Part shown: positions 1-8,745 of the stretch, piece by piece | How positions within the stretch are numbered: position 1 is the first letter of the stretch | Layout of the letters: each line of letters begins with the position of its first letter | Origin: CAXXXW01 sp963665555 | GTDB lineage: Bacteria; Pseudomonadota; Alphaproteobacteria; Thalassobaculales; Thalassobaculaceae | Reading direction: 5' to 3' | NCBI GenBank assembly: GCA_963665555.2 | Contig: OY762308.1 | Span: 310,001-374,000, forward strand | DNA: 64,000 nucleotides | Notes under the pieces: model-generated | Databases searched by the model: none | What the model saw: the letters and a program-made list of their open reading frames with translations, nothing else | What the model was told of the DNA's origin: nothing | Program-made: the position numbers and the translations under genes

Positions 1-14
1 CCGCCGGCCCGGAC

Positions 15-944
15 GTGGAGCTGGAGTTCTTCGACCACCACGACGACGTGACCGACGAGGCCTGGGCGCGCGCCGACGGGATCGTCACCTATCGCGGCGC
101 CCACGCGGTGACGGCGGCGGCGGCGAAGCTGCAACGCGCGCGGATCGTGGTGCGCGGCGGCGTCGGCTTCGACGGCCTCGACCTGAAGGCGCTGGGCGAG
201 CGCGACATCGCCGTCTGCACGGTCCCCGACTACGGCACGACGGAGGTGGCGGACCACGCCATCGCCCTGATGCTGGCGCTGCGGCGCGGCCTCGACCGCT
301 ACGACGAGCGGATGCGCCGCGATCCGGCGGGGCTGTGGCGCTATGTCGAAAGCCCCTGCGTGGACCGGCTGCGCGGCCGGACCTTCGGCGTGCTCGGCCT
401 GGGGCGGATCGGCTTCGCGGCGGCGCGGCGCGCGGCGGCGTTCGACATGGATGTCGTGTTTTACGACCCCTACCTGCCGGACGGGAGCGACCTCTCCACC
501 GGCTACGCGCGGCTTTCCAGCCCCGAGGCGCTGTTCGAGGCCGCCGACACGGTGAGCCTGCACGCGCCGCTGACGGAAGAGACGCACGGCATCGTAAACG
601 CCGACCGGCTCGCGCGGATGAAGCCGGGGGCGGTGCTGGTCAACACCTCGCGCGGCGCCGTCGTCGATCTCGACGCGCTGTACGGGGCGCTGCGCGCGGG
701 GCGGCCGGCGGGCGCGGCGCTCGACGTGCTGCCGGACGAGCCGGCGGACGATTCCCACCCGCTGGTCCGGGCCTACATGGCGCGGGAGGAATGGCTGGAG
801 GGGCGGCTGATGGTGACGCCGCACGCCGCCTTCTACAGCCCGCCGGGCCTGGTCGACCTGCGCTCCAAGGCGGTGGCGACGGCGGCGGCGCGGGTGCGCG
901 ACGGAACCCTGCGCAACTGCCAGAACACGGAATACCTGCCGTAG
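15..944 (+). CDS. D-2-hydroxyacid dehydrogenase family protein (5' end probably outside window)
   Basis: NAD-dependent dehydrogenase acting on a 2-hydroxy acid or its keto acid, in the phosphoglycerate dehydrogenase/CtBP group. Numbering from the GTG at 15, the Rossmann motif GLGRIG is at residues 128-133. The catalytic triad of the family is visible as Arg213 (NTSRG), Glu242 (LPDEP) and His270 (TPHAAF). The first substrate-binding lobe looks short, and the reading frame is open to the window edge, so the true start is probably upstream of base 1. The substrate cannot be read from sequence. It converges on the MFS gene, only 15 bp away. Confidence 0.85.
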   Translation: MELEFFDHHDDVTDEAWARADGIVTYRGAHAVTAAAAKLQRARIVVRGGVGFDGLDLKALGERDIAVCTVPDYGTTEVADHAIALMLALRRGLDRYDERMRRDPAGLWRYVESPCVDRLRGRTFGVLGLGRIGFAAARRAAAFDMDVVFYDPYLPDGSDLSTGYARLSSPEALFEAADTVSLHAPLTEETHGIVNADRLARMKPGAVLVNTSRGAVVDLDALYGALRAGRPAGAALDVLPDEPADDSHPLVRAYMAREEWLEGRLMVTPHAAFYSPPGLVDLRSKAVATAAARVRDGTLRNCQNTEYLP

Positions 945-959
945 CGCGTTCGCCGCGCC

Positions 960-2147
960 TCACGGCCGCCGGAGCGCCAGCGCGGCGCCGACGGCGGCCG
1001 CCGGGAGGGCGATGGCGGCGTAGGCCGCGCCGGGGCCGCCGAGGCTCCAGGCGGCGGCGAACAGCGCCGGGTAGAGCAGCTGCCCCGCCGCGCCGAAGGC
1101 CAGCACGCCGCCGGTCATGCGCGCGACCTCGCCCTCCGGCGCCAGCCGCGCGGCCTCCGACAGCAGCACGCCGTGCCACGACAGCACCGACAGGCCGATG
1201 GCGAAGTTCACGGCCAGGATCGCGGCGTGGCTCCATCCGGGATCGAACGCCCCCATGAGCGCGGTCGAGGCCGCCATCAGGCCCGCCAGCGCGGCGAGCA
1301 GCGTCCGGGGCCGCATCGCCGCGCTCCCCACCCAGCCCCAGAACACGCGCGCCGGGATCGCCAGCAGCGTCGCCGCGCCGAGCACGCCGCCCGCCGCCTC
1401 CAGCCCGAAACCCAGCTCCTCGTAGAGGTAGACCACCGTGAAGTTGGTGTAGATCGACTGCATTCCGACGAAGACGAAGGCGCAGACCGCCATCGCCCGG
1501 CGCTCCGGCCGGTCCAGCGCGCCCCGCACGCTCGCCGCGAAATCGCCCAGCCGCGGCCGGGCGGACGGGTCGCGGCCCCGGTCGAAGCCGGCCCGCAGCG
1601 GCTGCAGCAGGACCGCGATGGCGAGGCACAGCAGGGCGAGGCCGAGGACGGCCGCGCGCCAGCCGAACGCCGCCGCCAGCGGGGCCAGCACAAGCCCGGA
1701 AATCGCCACCCCGGCCGGCACGCCGGTCTGCTTGATCGAGAAGACCAGCGGCGCCCATTTCGGCGGCGCGTGGGCGGCGAGGATCTGCGAACTGGCCGGC
1801 GTCGCCACGGTCGAGCCGGCGCTGATCGCCGCGGCCGCCAGCGCCAGCACGGGAACGGCCGCCCAGGGGTTCGACAGCAGCGCCGCGCCCGCCAGCCCGG
1901 CCGCCATCGACACGCAGCCGACCTGGCTGGTCCGCAGGCCGCCGTAGCGCCGGATCGCGCCGCCGCACCCCGCCATCGCCGCGAGCGAGCAGGCGGCGTA
2001 GACCCAAGTGTAGGCGAGCACGTATTCGGCCTCGAAGGCCAGGTCCGACGCCACCGCCGGGAACACCGCCGGCAGCCCGACCTTCGCCGCGGTGGCGACG
2101 GTCTGCTGGACCAGCATGGCGGCGATCGCGAGGAGCAAGACTGGCAT
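960..2147 (-). CDS. MFS transporter
   Basis: A 395-residue integral membrane protein with about twelve hydrophobic segments in two halves, the usual size of a major facilitator carrier. It starts with a hydrophobic helix (MPVLLLAIAAMLVQQ) directly after the ATG and has a charged loop near residues 185-210 (RAGFDRGRDPSARPR) that matches the central cytoplasmic loop between the two six-helix halves. No substrate-specific motif was recognised. It stands alone: the gene on its left is convergent and the DUF3047 gene upstream on the same strand is separated by about 80 bp. Confidence 0.8.
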   Translation of the reverse strand: MPVLLLAIAAMLVQQTVATAAKVGLPAVFPAVASDLAFEAEYVLAYTWVYAACSLAAMAGCGGAIRRYGGLRTSQVGCVSMAAGLAGAALLSNPWAAVPVLALAAAAISAGSTVATPASSQILAAHAPPKWAPLVFSIKQTGVPAGVAISGLVLAPLAAAFGWRAAVLGLALLCLAIAVLLQPLRAGFDRGRDPSARPRLGDFAASVRGALDRPERRAMAVCAFVFVGMQSIYTNFTVVYLYEELGFGLEAAGGVLGAATLLAIPARVFWGWVGSAAMRPRTLLAALAGLMAASTALMGAFDPGWSHAAILAVNFAIGLSVLSWHGVLLSEAARLAPEGEVARMTGGVLAFGAAGQLLYPALFAAAWSLGGPGAAYAAIALPAAAVGAALALRRP

Positions 2148-2228
2148 GGCCGCCGGTTTTCCCGCGGGCGCGCGGGCTTGTCATGCCCCTTCGCCGCGCC
2201 GGGCCGGAATATCCCGTGGCGGGTCGCG

Positions 2229-2906
2229 CTACTCCGCCGCGCGGAGCAGGATGTCGCCGTACCAGGCGCGCGCGGTCCCGCCGGTGTTGTCGGCGTCGGT
2301 CATGATGGCGACGCCTTCGAGGCGGTCCGGCGCGCGCCCGAAGAAGCGAAGGAAATCCGCGCGCAGGTCGCGGCGGTGCGTCCGCCACTCCCCGGCGCGC
2401 GCGTCGCCGGACTCGACCGCGACCATCCGCACCTTTTCGGTGAAGGGGTTGGGCCAGTCCTCGCCGATCCGCGCGCGGCCGGCCCAGACATAGGAAATGG
2501 CGATCGGCAGCGCGAACAGCCCCTTGCCGGGCGCGACGACATAGACGCGGGCGGCGAAGTCGTCGCCCGCCCTGGCCCGCTCGTCCGCCGCCGGGACCGT
2601 CCGCTCGATCCGCCAGCTCCATTCCAGCACCGGCCGCGCGGCTATGTCGATCTCGCGTTCGAGATAGAGGCTGGCGGCGGCGGCGGCGCTGTCGGCCCGC
2701 ATCGCCTGGCGGCCGTCGATCTCGACGATCCGGTAGCGCGTTTCGCCCTCGAAGCGGCGGACCTTCCAGCCCTTGGCGTCGCCCTCGGAGAACCGGGCGA
2801 GCGCGAGCGGCGCGACCTCCGCGGCGGCCGCGGCCGCGGGCGCGGCGAGGGCGCAGGCGAGCGTCGCGAGGAGGACGGACGCGGCAAGGGACGGACGGCG
2901 CTCCAT
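2229..2906 (-). CDS. DUF3047 domain-containing protein, exported
   Basis: A 225-residue protein with an N-terminal signal peptide (MERRPSLAASVLLATLACALAAPAAAAAA) followed by a DUF3047 domain covering nearly all the rest. Recognisable family features are the GWKVRRFEG start, the central YVWAGRARIGEDWPNPFT stretch, and the closing segment IMTDADNTGGTARAWYGDI. The function of the family is unknown; the signal peptide places it in the periplasm. I chose the ATG at 2906 because the signal peptide begins there; an in-frame ATG at 2942 would add twelve unlikely residues. It lies just after the S4 gene and may be cotranscribed with the helicase and S4 genes. Confidence 0.8.
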   Translation of the reverse strand: MERRPSLAASVLLATLACALAAPAAAAAAEVAPLALARFSEGDAKGWKVRRFEGETRYRIVEIDGRQAMRADSAAAAASLYLEREIDIAARPVLEWSWRIERTVPAADERARAGDDFAARVYVVAPGKGLFALPIAISYVWAGRARIGEDWPNPFTEKVRMVAVESGDARAGEWRTHRRDLRADFLRFFGRAPDRLEGVAIMTDADNTGGTARAWYGDILLRAAE

Positions 2907-2942
2907 GCGCCCGGTTATGGACCGGCGCGGCGGCCCCGGCAA

Positions 2943-3347
2943 CTACCGCCGTCCCATCAGCCGGTCGATGGCGCGGCGGTCGTCCTTGGTGGGGCGGCCC
3001 TCGCCGGCGCCGCGCCGGGCGGCGGGGGCGTCGGGGACCGCCGTTTCGACGCGCGCGCGCCGCTGGCCCTCGACCGGCTCCAGGTCCTCGTAGAGCGCGC
3101 GCGCCTCCGTCGCCGGCCCGCGCCGGCCGGGCAGCGCCAGCACGCGCACGACCCGGATGAACGGCCCCTGCGGGAAGGTCAGGACATCGCCCGGCCGCAC
3201 CAGCCGGTGCGCCTTCGCCACCGTCTCGCCCGACAGGCGCAGCTTGCCGGCGCCGGCAAGCCCCGCCGCCAGGCTCCGGCTCTTGAAGAAACGCGCGCGC
3301 CACAGCCAGATGTCGAGGCGCTGGCCGGTTTCGGGGGCGCCGGTCAA
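2943..3347 (-). CDS. RNA-binding S4 domain protein (Hsp15-like)
   Basis: A 134-residue protein with an S4 RNA-binding domain at its N-terminus (RLDIWLWRARFFKSRSLAAGL, then GKLRLSGETVAKAHRLVRPGD), followed by a basic tail ending KDDRRAIDRLMGRR. Hsp15-like S4 proteins bind stalled 50S ribosomal subunits or structured RNA; that role is inferred from the family. The likely start is the TTG at 3347, which overlaps the helicase stop codon (ATTGA), so translation is probably coupled to the helicase. Helicase followed by S4 protein is a familiar alphaproteobacterial pair, which hints at shared work on RNA. Confidence 0.85.
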   Translation of the reverse strand: MTGAPETGQRLDIWLWRARFFKSRSLAAGLAGAGKLRLSGETVAKAHRLVRPGDVLTFPQGPFIRVVRVLALPGRRGPATEARALYEDLEPVEGQRRARVETAVPDAPAARRGAGEGRPTKDDRRAIDRLMGRR

Positions 3348-5881
3348 TCCGCCACGTCCATGTCGCGCGGCGCCGCCAGTTCGCGCAGCGCCGCGAAGGG
3401 CGAATCGGGCCGCGCGGCGGTCCTCCGGGGCGCGGGGCCGGCCGGCCGGCCGGCCCGCGCCGGCGCGCGGCGGGGGCGCCGCCTCGCGTAGAGCCGCTCC
3501 CCGTCGCGCTCGCCGGCCGGGAGGTAGCCGAGGCCGTCGAGGATCGCGGCCATCTCCTCGCGCCCGACGCCGGCGAGCGACAGCATGTCCGGCGCGATGG
3601 CGAAGGGGCCGCCGCGCGCCGCCTTGCGGACCAGGGCGGCCAGCCGCTCGACCATGTCGGCCCGGATCGCGCGGCCGCCGAGGCGCACATAGCCGATGGC
3701 GTTCCAGAACCCGTCCGGCGTCTCCGGCCCGGCCTCGACGGTCACCCGGCCGGGCGGCGGCGGCGCGATCCCGTCCGCCGCGCCGTCGCCGCCGCGATGG
3801 ACGCGCCAGAGCCGCGCCAGCAGTTCGGCCGCGCGCGGCTTCAGCAGGCTCGGCATGAAGACCGTCTCGGTCCCGAAACGCACGCCCGCGGCCGCGAGCG
3901 CCTTTCGCCCGGCGGCGTCGAGGCCCGCGATCAGCCCGTCCAGCTCGCGCCTCGGCCCGGTTCCGAAGCGCTCCGAAAGCTGGAACAGCACGCCGCGCGC
4001 CGCGCCCCGCGCCTCGGTCCGGCGCAGCGCGGCGAGCGCCGGGACGCGCGCCTCGCACAGCGCCTCCAGCCAGGCGCGCAGCCGCGCCTCCACGCGGTCG
4101 CGCTCGGCCGGCCCCAGCAGGTCGGACAGGACCGCCTCGACGCGCGGCGCCAGCGGGTCGCGCCCCGGCGCGAGCCGGGCGATCCGCGCGCCTTCCCACA
4201 GCACCTCGTTCCCGGCCCCGAAGGCGAAGGCGCCGTCCCCGGCCGCCGCGACGCGCGCGACCCGGCGCGCCAGTTCCGCCGGCAGGACGCGCCGCGCGGC
4301 CGCGAGCACCGGCTTGGCGTTGGAGCCGCCGGAGACGTCCGGCGCGAAGACCAGGCCGTCGAGCCGCCCGACCCGGTGCCCCTCCACCGTCACCGTCCCG
4401 TCCTCGCCGATCGCCGCCAGCAGGTCGCCCCCGTCGCGCAGGCGGCGCGTGAGCACGGCGGCCCGGCGGTCCACGAAGCGCTGCGTCAGCCGCTCGTGCA
4501 GCGCGTCCGACAGCCGGTCCTCGATGGCGCGCGCCGTTTCGCGCCAGTGCGCCGGGTCGTCGATCCAGTCGCCGCGATGGCCGATATAGGTCCAGGTCCG
4601 CACATGGGCGATCCGCCCGGCCAGCGTGTCGATGTCGCCGTCGGTCCGGTCGAAGCGCCGCATCTGCGCGCCCACCCAGTCCGAGGGCAGCCGCTCCGCC
4701 GGGCCGGCGAGGTGGAGGTAGATCTGCGTCAGCAGCCGCGTGTGCGGCTCCGAGAGCGTCTTGCGGAAATCCGGGATCCGGCAGACCTCCCACAGCAGCC
4801 GCACCCGCGCCGGGGCGCTGGCGCGCGCCAGCACCTCCGGGTCGCGCGTCAGCGCCTCCAGCGCGCCATGGTCCACGGCGTCGCGCTTGCGGAACAGGAA
4901 GGGATGGGGCGGCCGCTCCTCCAGCGAGCGCTTGAGGTCCCGCGCGGTGCGGAAGGACAGGTCGGCGTTGCGCCAGAAAAAGCCGCGCAGGTCGTCGAAG
5001 CGGTGCGCCTCGATCGCGGCCACGACCTCCTCCTCCGGCTCCGGGCAGCCGGCGGTGACGCCGAAGGTGCCGTCGCGCATGTGCCGGCCGGCGCGCCCCG
5101 CGATCTGCGCCAGTTCCTGGGGCGACAGGCGCCGGGGCCGCCTTCCGTCGTATTTCGTGTCGCCGGCGAAGGCGACATGGTCGATGTCCATGTTGAGGCC
5201 CATGCCGATCGCGTCGGTCGCGATCAGGTAGTCGACCTCGCCGGCCTGGTACATCGCCACCTGGGCGTTGCGGGTGCGGGGCGAGAGCGCGCCGAGCACC
5301 ACCGCCGCCCCGCCGCGCTGGCGGCGCGCCTGTTCGGCCAGCGCGTAGACCTCGCGCGCCGAGAACGCCACCACCGCCGAGCGCCGGGGCAGGCGGACCA
5401 GCTTGCGCGCGCCGGCCCAGGACAGCCGCGACAGCCGGGGGCGGCTCGCGAACCGGGCTTCGGGGACCAGCCTGCGCAGCAGCGGCCGCGCGGTCTCGGC
5501 CCCGAGCAGCATGGTCTCCCGGATGCCGCGCGCGCCGAGCAGGCGTTCGGTGAAGACATGCCCGCGCTCGCGGTCGCCCGCCATCTGCGCCTCGTCGATC
5601 GCCAGGAAGTCCACCGGGCGGTCCATCGGCATCGCCTCGACGGTGCACAGGAAATAGCGCGCGCGGGGCGGGAGGATTTTCTCCTCGCCGGTGACCAGCG
5701 CCGTCTGGGCGCGGCCGACGCGCGCCGCCACGCGGTCGTAGTTCTCGCGGGCGAGCAGGCGCAGCGGAAAGCCGATCGCGCCCGAGGCGTGGCCGAGCAT
5801 CCGCTCGATCGCCAGATGGGTCTTGCCGGTGTTGGTCGGCCCGAGGACGGCTTCGATCCGGGCGGCCTCTCGCTGGGTCAT
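3344..5881 (-). CDS. SUV3-like DEAD/DExH-box RNA helicase
   Basis: An 845-residue superfamily 2 helicase of the type related to the mitochondrial degradosome helicase SUV3. Motif I is GPTNTGKT near residue 14, motif II is the DEAQ of FLAIDEAQMAGD, and motif VI is QIAGRAGRHMRDGTFG. These match the SUV3 group rather than RhlB or DbpA. The C-terminal third is Arg/Ala/Pro-rich and probably disordered. The expected role is ATP-driven unwinding of RNA during turnover or ribosome work. The ATG at 5881 places motif I at the usual distance from the N-terminus; an upstream ATG near 5957 (MSEIAAARK) would add 25 residues. It is divergent from htpG and overlaps the S4 gene. Confidence 0.9.
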   Translation of the reverse strand: MTQREAARIEAVLGPTNTGKTHLAIERMLGHASGAIGFPLRLLARENYDRVAARVGRAQTALVTGEEKILPPRARYFLCTVEAMPMDRPVDFLAIDEAQMAGDRERGHVFTERLLGARGIRETMLLGAETARPLLRRLVPEARFASRPRLSRLSWAGARKLVRLPRRSAVVAFSAREVYALAEQARRQRGGAAVVLGALSPRTRNAQVAMYQAGEVDYLIATDAIGMGLNMDIDHVAFAGDTKYDGRRPRRLSPQELAQIAGRAGRHMRDGTFGVTAGCPEPEEEVVAAIEAHRFDDLRGFFWRNADLSFRTARDLKRSLEERPPHPFLFRKRDAVDHGALEALTRDPEVLARASAPARVRLLWEVCRIPDFRKTLSEPHTRLLTQIYLHLAGPAERLPSDWVGAQMRRFDRTDGDIDTLAGRIAHVRTWTYIGHRGDWIDDPAHWRETARAIEDRLSDALHERLTQRFVDRRAAVLTRRLRDGGDLLAAIGEDGTVTVEGHRVGRLDGLVFAPDVSGGSNAKPVLAAARRVLPAELARRVARVAAAGDGAFAFGAGNEVLWEGARIARLAPGRDPLAPRVEAVLSDLLGPAERDRVEARLRAWLEALCEARVPALAALRRTEARGAARGVLFQLSERFGTGPRRELDGLIAGLDAAGRKALAAAGVRFGTETVFMPSLLKPRAAELLARLWRVHRGGDGAADGIAPPPPGRVTVEAGPETPDGFWNAIGYVRLGGRAIRADMVERLAALVRKAARGGPFAIAPDMLSLAGVGREEMAAILDGLGYLPAGERDGERLYARRRPRRAPARAGRPAGPAPRRTAARPDSPFAALRELAAPRDMDVAD

Positions 5882-5992
5882 GGCGGGAGTGTGGCCGATT
5901 CCCGGCCCGGGGGAAAGTCCGGCCGGGGCCTTGCGCGCCGCCGCGATCTCGGACATATGGGCGCCGTCCGGGACGACGGAGAGTCCGACGCG

Positions 5993-7933
5993 ATGACGAC
6001 GCAAACCGAAGCCGCCGCCGGGGGCGCGGCCGAGACGCGCGCCTTCGGCGCCGAGGTCGGCAAGCTGCTGCACATCGTCGCCAACGCGCTCTACAGCGAG
6101 CGCGAGGTGTTCCTGCGGGAGCTGGTCTCCAACGCCGCCGACGCCTGCGACAAGCTGCGCTACCTGGCGCTGACGCGGCCCGAACTGGCCGAAGGCGACG
6201 CGGCGTACCGCATCCGGCTCTCCGTGGACCGCGACGCGCGCACGCTGGCCGTCGCCGACAACGGCGTCGGCATGGACGCGGCCGCCCTGCACGAGAACCT
6301 CGGCACCATCGCGCGGTCCGGCACCGGCGCCTTCCTCGACAACCTGTCGGGCGACGAGCGCCGGGACGTGGGCCTGATCGGGCGCTTCGGCGTCGGCTTC
6401 TACTCCGCCTTCATGGCGGCGTCCGAGGTCGAGGTGACGACGCGCCCGGCGGGCGGGGAAGAGGCCTGGACCTGGCGTTCGGACGGCCTCGGCTCCTACA
6501 CGGTCGGGCGCGGGGAAAGGGCCGGGCGCGGCACGACGGTCCTGCTGCGGCTGCGCGACGACGCGACGGAGTTCCTGGAGGAGGCGCGGCTGCGCCAGAT
6601 CGTGCGGACCTATTCCGACCACATCCCCTTCCCCATCCTGCTGGACTCCGCCGCCGGGGGCGCCGGGGAGGGGGAGCCGCTCAACGAGGCCTCCGCGCTC
6701 TGGACGCGCGACAAGGCCGACATCGCGCCGGAGCAGTACACGGAGTTCTACCGCCACGCCGCGCGCGGCTTCGACGAGCCGTGGGCGACGCTCCACTGGC
6801 GGGCCGAGGGGCGGTACGAGTACCACGCGCTGCTGTTCGTGCCCTCCGAACGCCCCTTCGACCTGTTCCACCCGGACCGCAAGGACCGGGTGCGGCTCTA
6901 TGTGCGGCGCGTCTTCGTCACCGACGATTGCGAGGGCCTGGTCCCGGAATACCTCCGCTTCCTGAAGGGCGCGATCGACTGCGAGGACCTGCCGCTCAAC
7001 GTCAGCCGCGAGATGCTGCAGAAGAACCCGATGCTGGCGGCGATCGGCGGCGCGGTGACGCGGCGCGCGCTCGCGGAACTGGCGGCCAGGGCGGACAGGG
7101 AGCCGGAGGAGTACGCCCGGTTCTGGGAGAATTTCGGCGCCGTGCTGAAGGAGGGGCTGTACGGCCCGCCGCACGAGCACCGCGACGCCCTGCTCGGCCT
7201 CGCGCGCTTCCGGTCCACCGCCCGCGAGGGCCTGGCCAGCCTGAAACAGTATGTCGCCGACATGAAGGAGGGGCAGGAGCGGATTTTCTACATCTCCGGC
7301 GAGTCGGAGGAGGCGGTCCGCGCCTCGCCGCACCTGGAGGGTTTCGCGGCAAGGGGCGTGGAGGTGCTGCTGCTCACCGACCCGGTGGACGATTTCTGGA
7401 TCGCCTCGATGTTCGAGGGCTACGAGGGCAAGCGGTTCTCCTCCGTCACCCAGGGCGCGGCCGAACTCGACGGCATCGCGCCGGCGGACGGCGCCGGGGA
7501 CGGGGGCGAGGACGGCGACAAGGAGGCCGCCGGCGGCGCCGGCGCGGCGGCGGACGCGGCGCCGCTGATCGCCTCGATCAAGCTGGCGCTCGGCGGCGCG
7601 GTGAAGGATGTGCGCGAATCCGCCCGGCTCACCGATTCGGCCTGCTGCCTGGTGGCCGGCGAGGGCGACATCGACATGAACCTGGAGCGCGTGCTGCGCC
7701 AGCACCGCCAGGTCGAGGCGGCGGCGGCGCGGGTGCTGGAGATCAACCCCCGCCACCCGCTGATCGCCGGCCTCGCCCGGCGCGTGCGCGACGGCCGGAC
7801 CGGGCCGGAGATCGAGGACGCGGCCTTCCTCCTGCTCGACCAGGCCCGCATCGTGGACGGCGAGCCGGTGGCGGACCCCAGGGCCTTCGCCCGGCGCATG
7901 TCCCGGACGATGGAAATCGCGCTGGCGGTGTGA
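5993..7933 (+). CDS. htpG: Molecular chaperone HtpG (Hsp90)
   Basis: A 646-residue bacterial Hsp90, slightly longer than the E. coli protein. The N-terminal GHKL ATPase shows RELVSNAADA with catalytic Glu43, DNGVGMD at 89-95, and the lid segment IARSGT followed by LIGRFGVGFYSAFM. The middle domain holds the conserved LPLNVSRE of the family. An acidic Gly/Ala-rich insert (GAGDGGEDGDKEA) precedes the dimerisation domain, which makes it a little longer than usual. The ATG at 5993 follows a GGAG sequence. It acts in the cytoplasm as an ATP-driven dimeric chaperone. I saw no convincing heat-shock promoter in the 111-bp gap to the divergent helicase gene. Confidence 0.96.
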   Translation: MTTQTEAAAGGAAETRAFGAEVGKLLHIVANALYSEREVFLRELVSNAADACDKLRYLALTRPELAEGDAAYRIRLSVDRDARTLAVADNGVGMDAAALHENLGTIARSGTGAFLDNLSGDERRDVGLIGRFGVGFYSAFMAASEVEVTTRPAGGEEAWTWRSDGLGSYTVGRGERAGRGTTVLLRLRDDATEFLEEARLRQIVRTYSDHIPFPILLDSAAGGAGEGEPLNEASALWTRDKADIAPEQYTEFYRHAARGFDEPWATLHWRAEGRYEYHALLFVPSERPFDLFHPDRKDRVRLYVRRVFVTDDCEGLVPEYLRFLKGAIDCEDLPLNVSREMLQKNPMLAAIGGAVTRRALAELAARADREPEEYARFWENFGAVLKEGLYGPPHEHRDALLGLARFRSTAREGLASLKQYVADMKEGQERIFYISGESEEAVRASPHLEGFAARGVEVLLLTDPVDDFWIASMFEGYEGKRFSSVTQGAAELDGIAPADGAGDGGEDGDKEAAGGAGAAADAAPLIASIKLALGGAVKDVRESARLTDSACCLVAGEGDIDMNLERVLRQHRQVEAAAARVLEINPRHPLIAGLARRVRDGRTGPEIEDAAFLLLDQARIVDGEPVADPRAFARRMSRTMEIALAV

Positions 7934-7944
7934 CGGCGCCCCTC

Positions 7945-8745
7945 CTACCGCCCGCGGAAGACCGGCTTGCGCTTTTCGTGGAAGGCGGCGGCGCCCTCGG
8001 CGAAGTCCTCGGACGCGCGCAGGCGGGCGTAGGCATTGCCCTCGATCTCGATCCCGGCCTCGACCGTCGTGTTCTGGGCCGCGTTCAGCACGTGCTTGAT
8101 CGTGCGCTGGGCGAGCGGCGAGAAGCCGCGCAACTCCTCGACCAGCCGGTCCGTCGCGGCCTCCAGCTCCCCGTCCGGCACGCAGTCCAACACCATGCCC
8201 CACGCCTTCGCCTCCGCCCCGGACACGCGGCGGGAGCGGAAGGCCATGTCCTTGGCCCGCTGCATCCCGATCATGTGCAGCAGCCGGATCGAGCCGCCGG
8301 ACCCCGGGATCTGCCCGATCCGCTGCTCCGGGAGCGCGTAGAGCGCCGTCTCCGACGCGATGCGGAAGTCGCAGGCGAGCGACAGTTCGAACCCGACGCC
8401 GAAGGCGTAGCCCCGGTTGGCCGCGACCGTCGGCTTGCGGCAGCGCGCCGGCGCCGCGATGTTGTCGGCGAGCCGCGACACATGCTCCGGCGAGGCGGCG
8501 AGGAAGCCCGCGATATTGCCGCCGGAGGAGAAATGCCGCCCCTCGGCGCGCAGCACGACAACGCGCACCCGCTCGTCCGCGTCCAGCGCCTCGAACGCCG
8601 CGCGCAGCCGGTCGCGCTGCGCCATCTCGACGATGTTGAGCGGCGGGCGGTCGAGCACGATGTCGCCGCGCTCGGCCCGGGCGTCGATCTCGACGCGGAA
8701 GCCGTCCTCCTCGCGCGCGATCCCGGGCGCGGTGGCGTCGGTCAT
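7945..8745 (-). CDS. Enoyl-CoA hydratase/isomerase family protein
   Basis: A 266-residue crotonase-fold protein. The oxyanion-hole segment is HFSSGGNIAGF, and both glutamates used by classical hydratases are present (in GVGFEL and in ALPEQRIGQ), followed by the usual IPGSGGSIRLLH. It therefore probably adds water to, or isomerises, an enoyl-CoA thioester. Its ATG overlaps the stop of the acyl-CoA ligase gene (ATGA), so the two are cotranslated, and it is the last gene of a leftward operon with a molybdenum hydroxylase. That context suggests a ring or branched acyl-CoA rather than ordinary beta-oxidation, but this is inference. Confidence 0.88.
   Translation of the reverse strand: MTDATAPGIAREEDGFRVEIDARAERGDIVLDRPPLNIVEMAQRDRLRAAFEALDADERVRVVVLRAEGRHFSSGGNIAGFLAASPEHVSRLADNIAAPARCRKPTVAANRGYAFGVGFELSLACDFRIASETALYALPEQRIGQIPGSGGSIRLLHMIGMQRAKDMAFRSRRVSGAEAKAWGMVLDCVPDGELEAATDRLVEELRGFSPLAQRTIKHVLNAAQNTTVEAGIEIEGNAYARLRASEDFAEGAAAFHEKRKPVFRGR

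Noticed and set aside
640..3690. Large overlapping open frames opposite or inside known genes, such as the 1016-residue frame at 640-3690
   Set aside because: They are Arg/Ala/Pro/Gly-rich products of high GC with no recognisable domain and they cover well-supported genes in other frames.
5930..5958. Heat-shock (RpoH-type) promoter upstream of htpG
   Set aside because: CTTG at 5930 and CATAT at 5954 are separated by 20 bases, too far from the consensus spacing, and the -10 match is weak.
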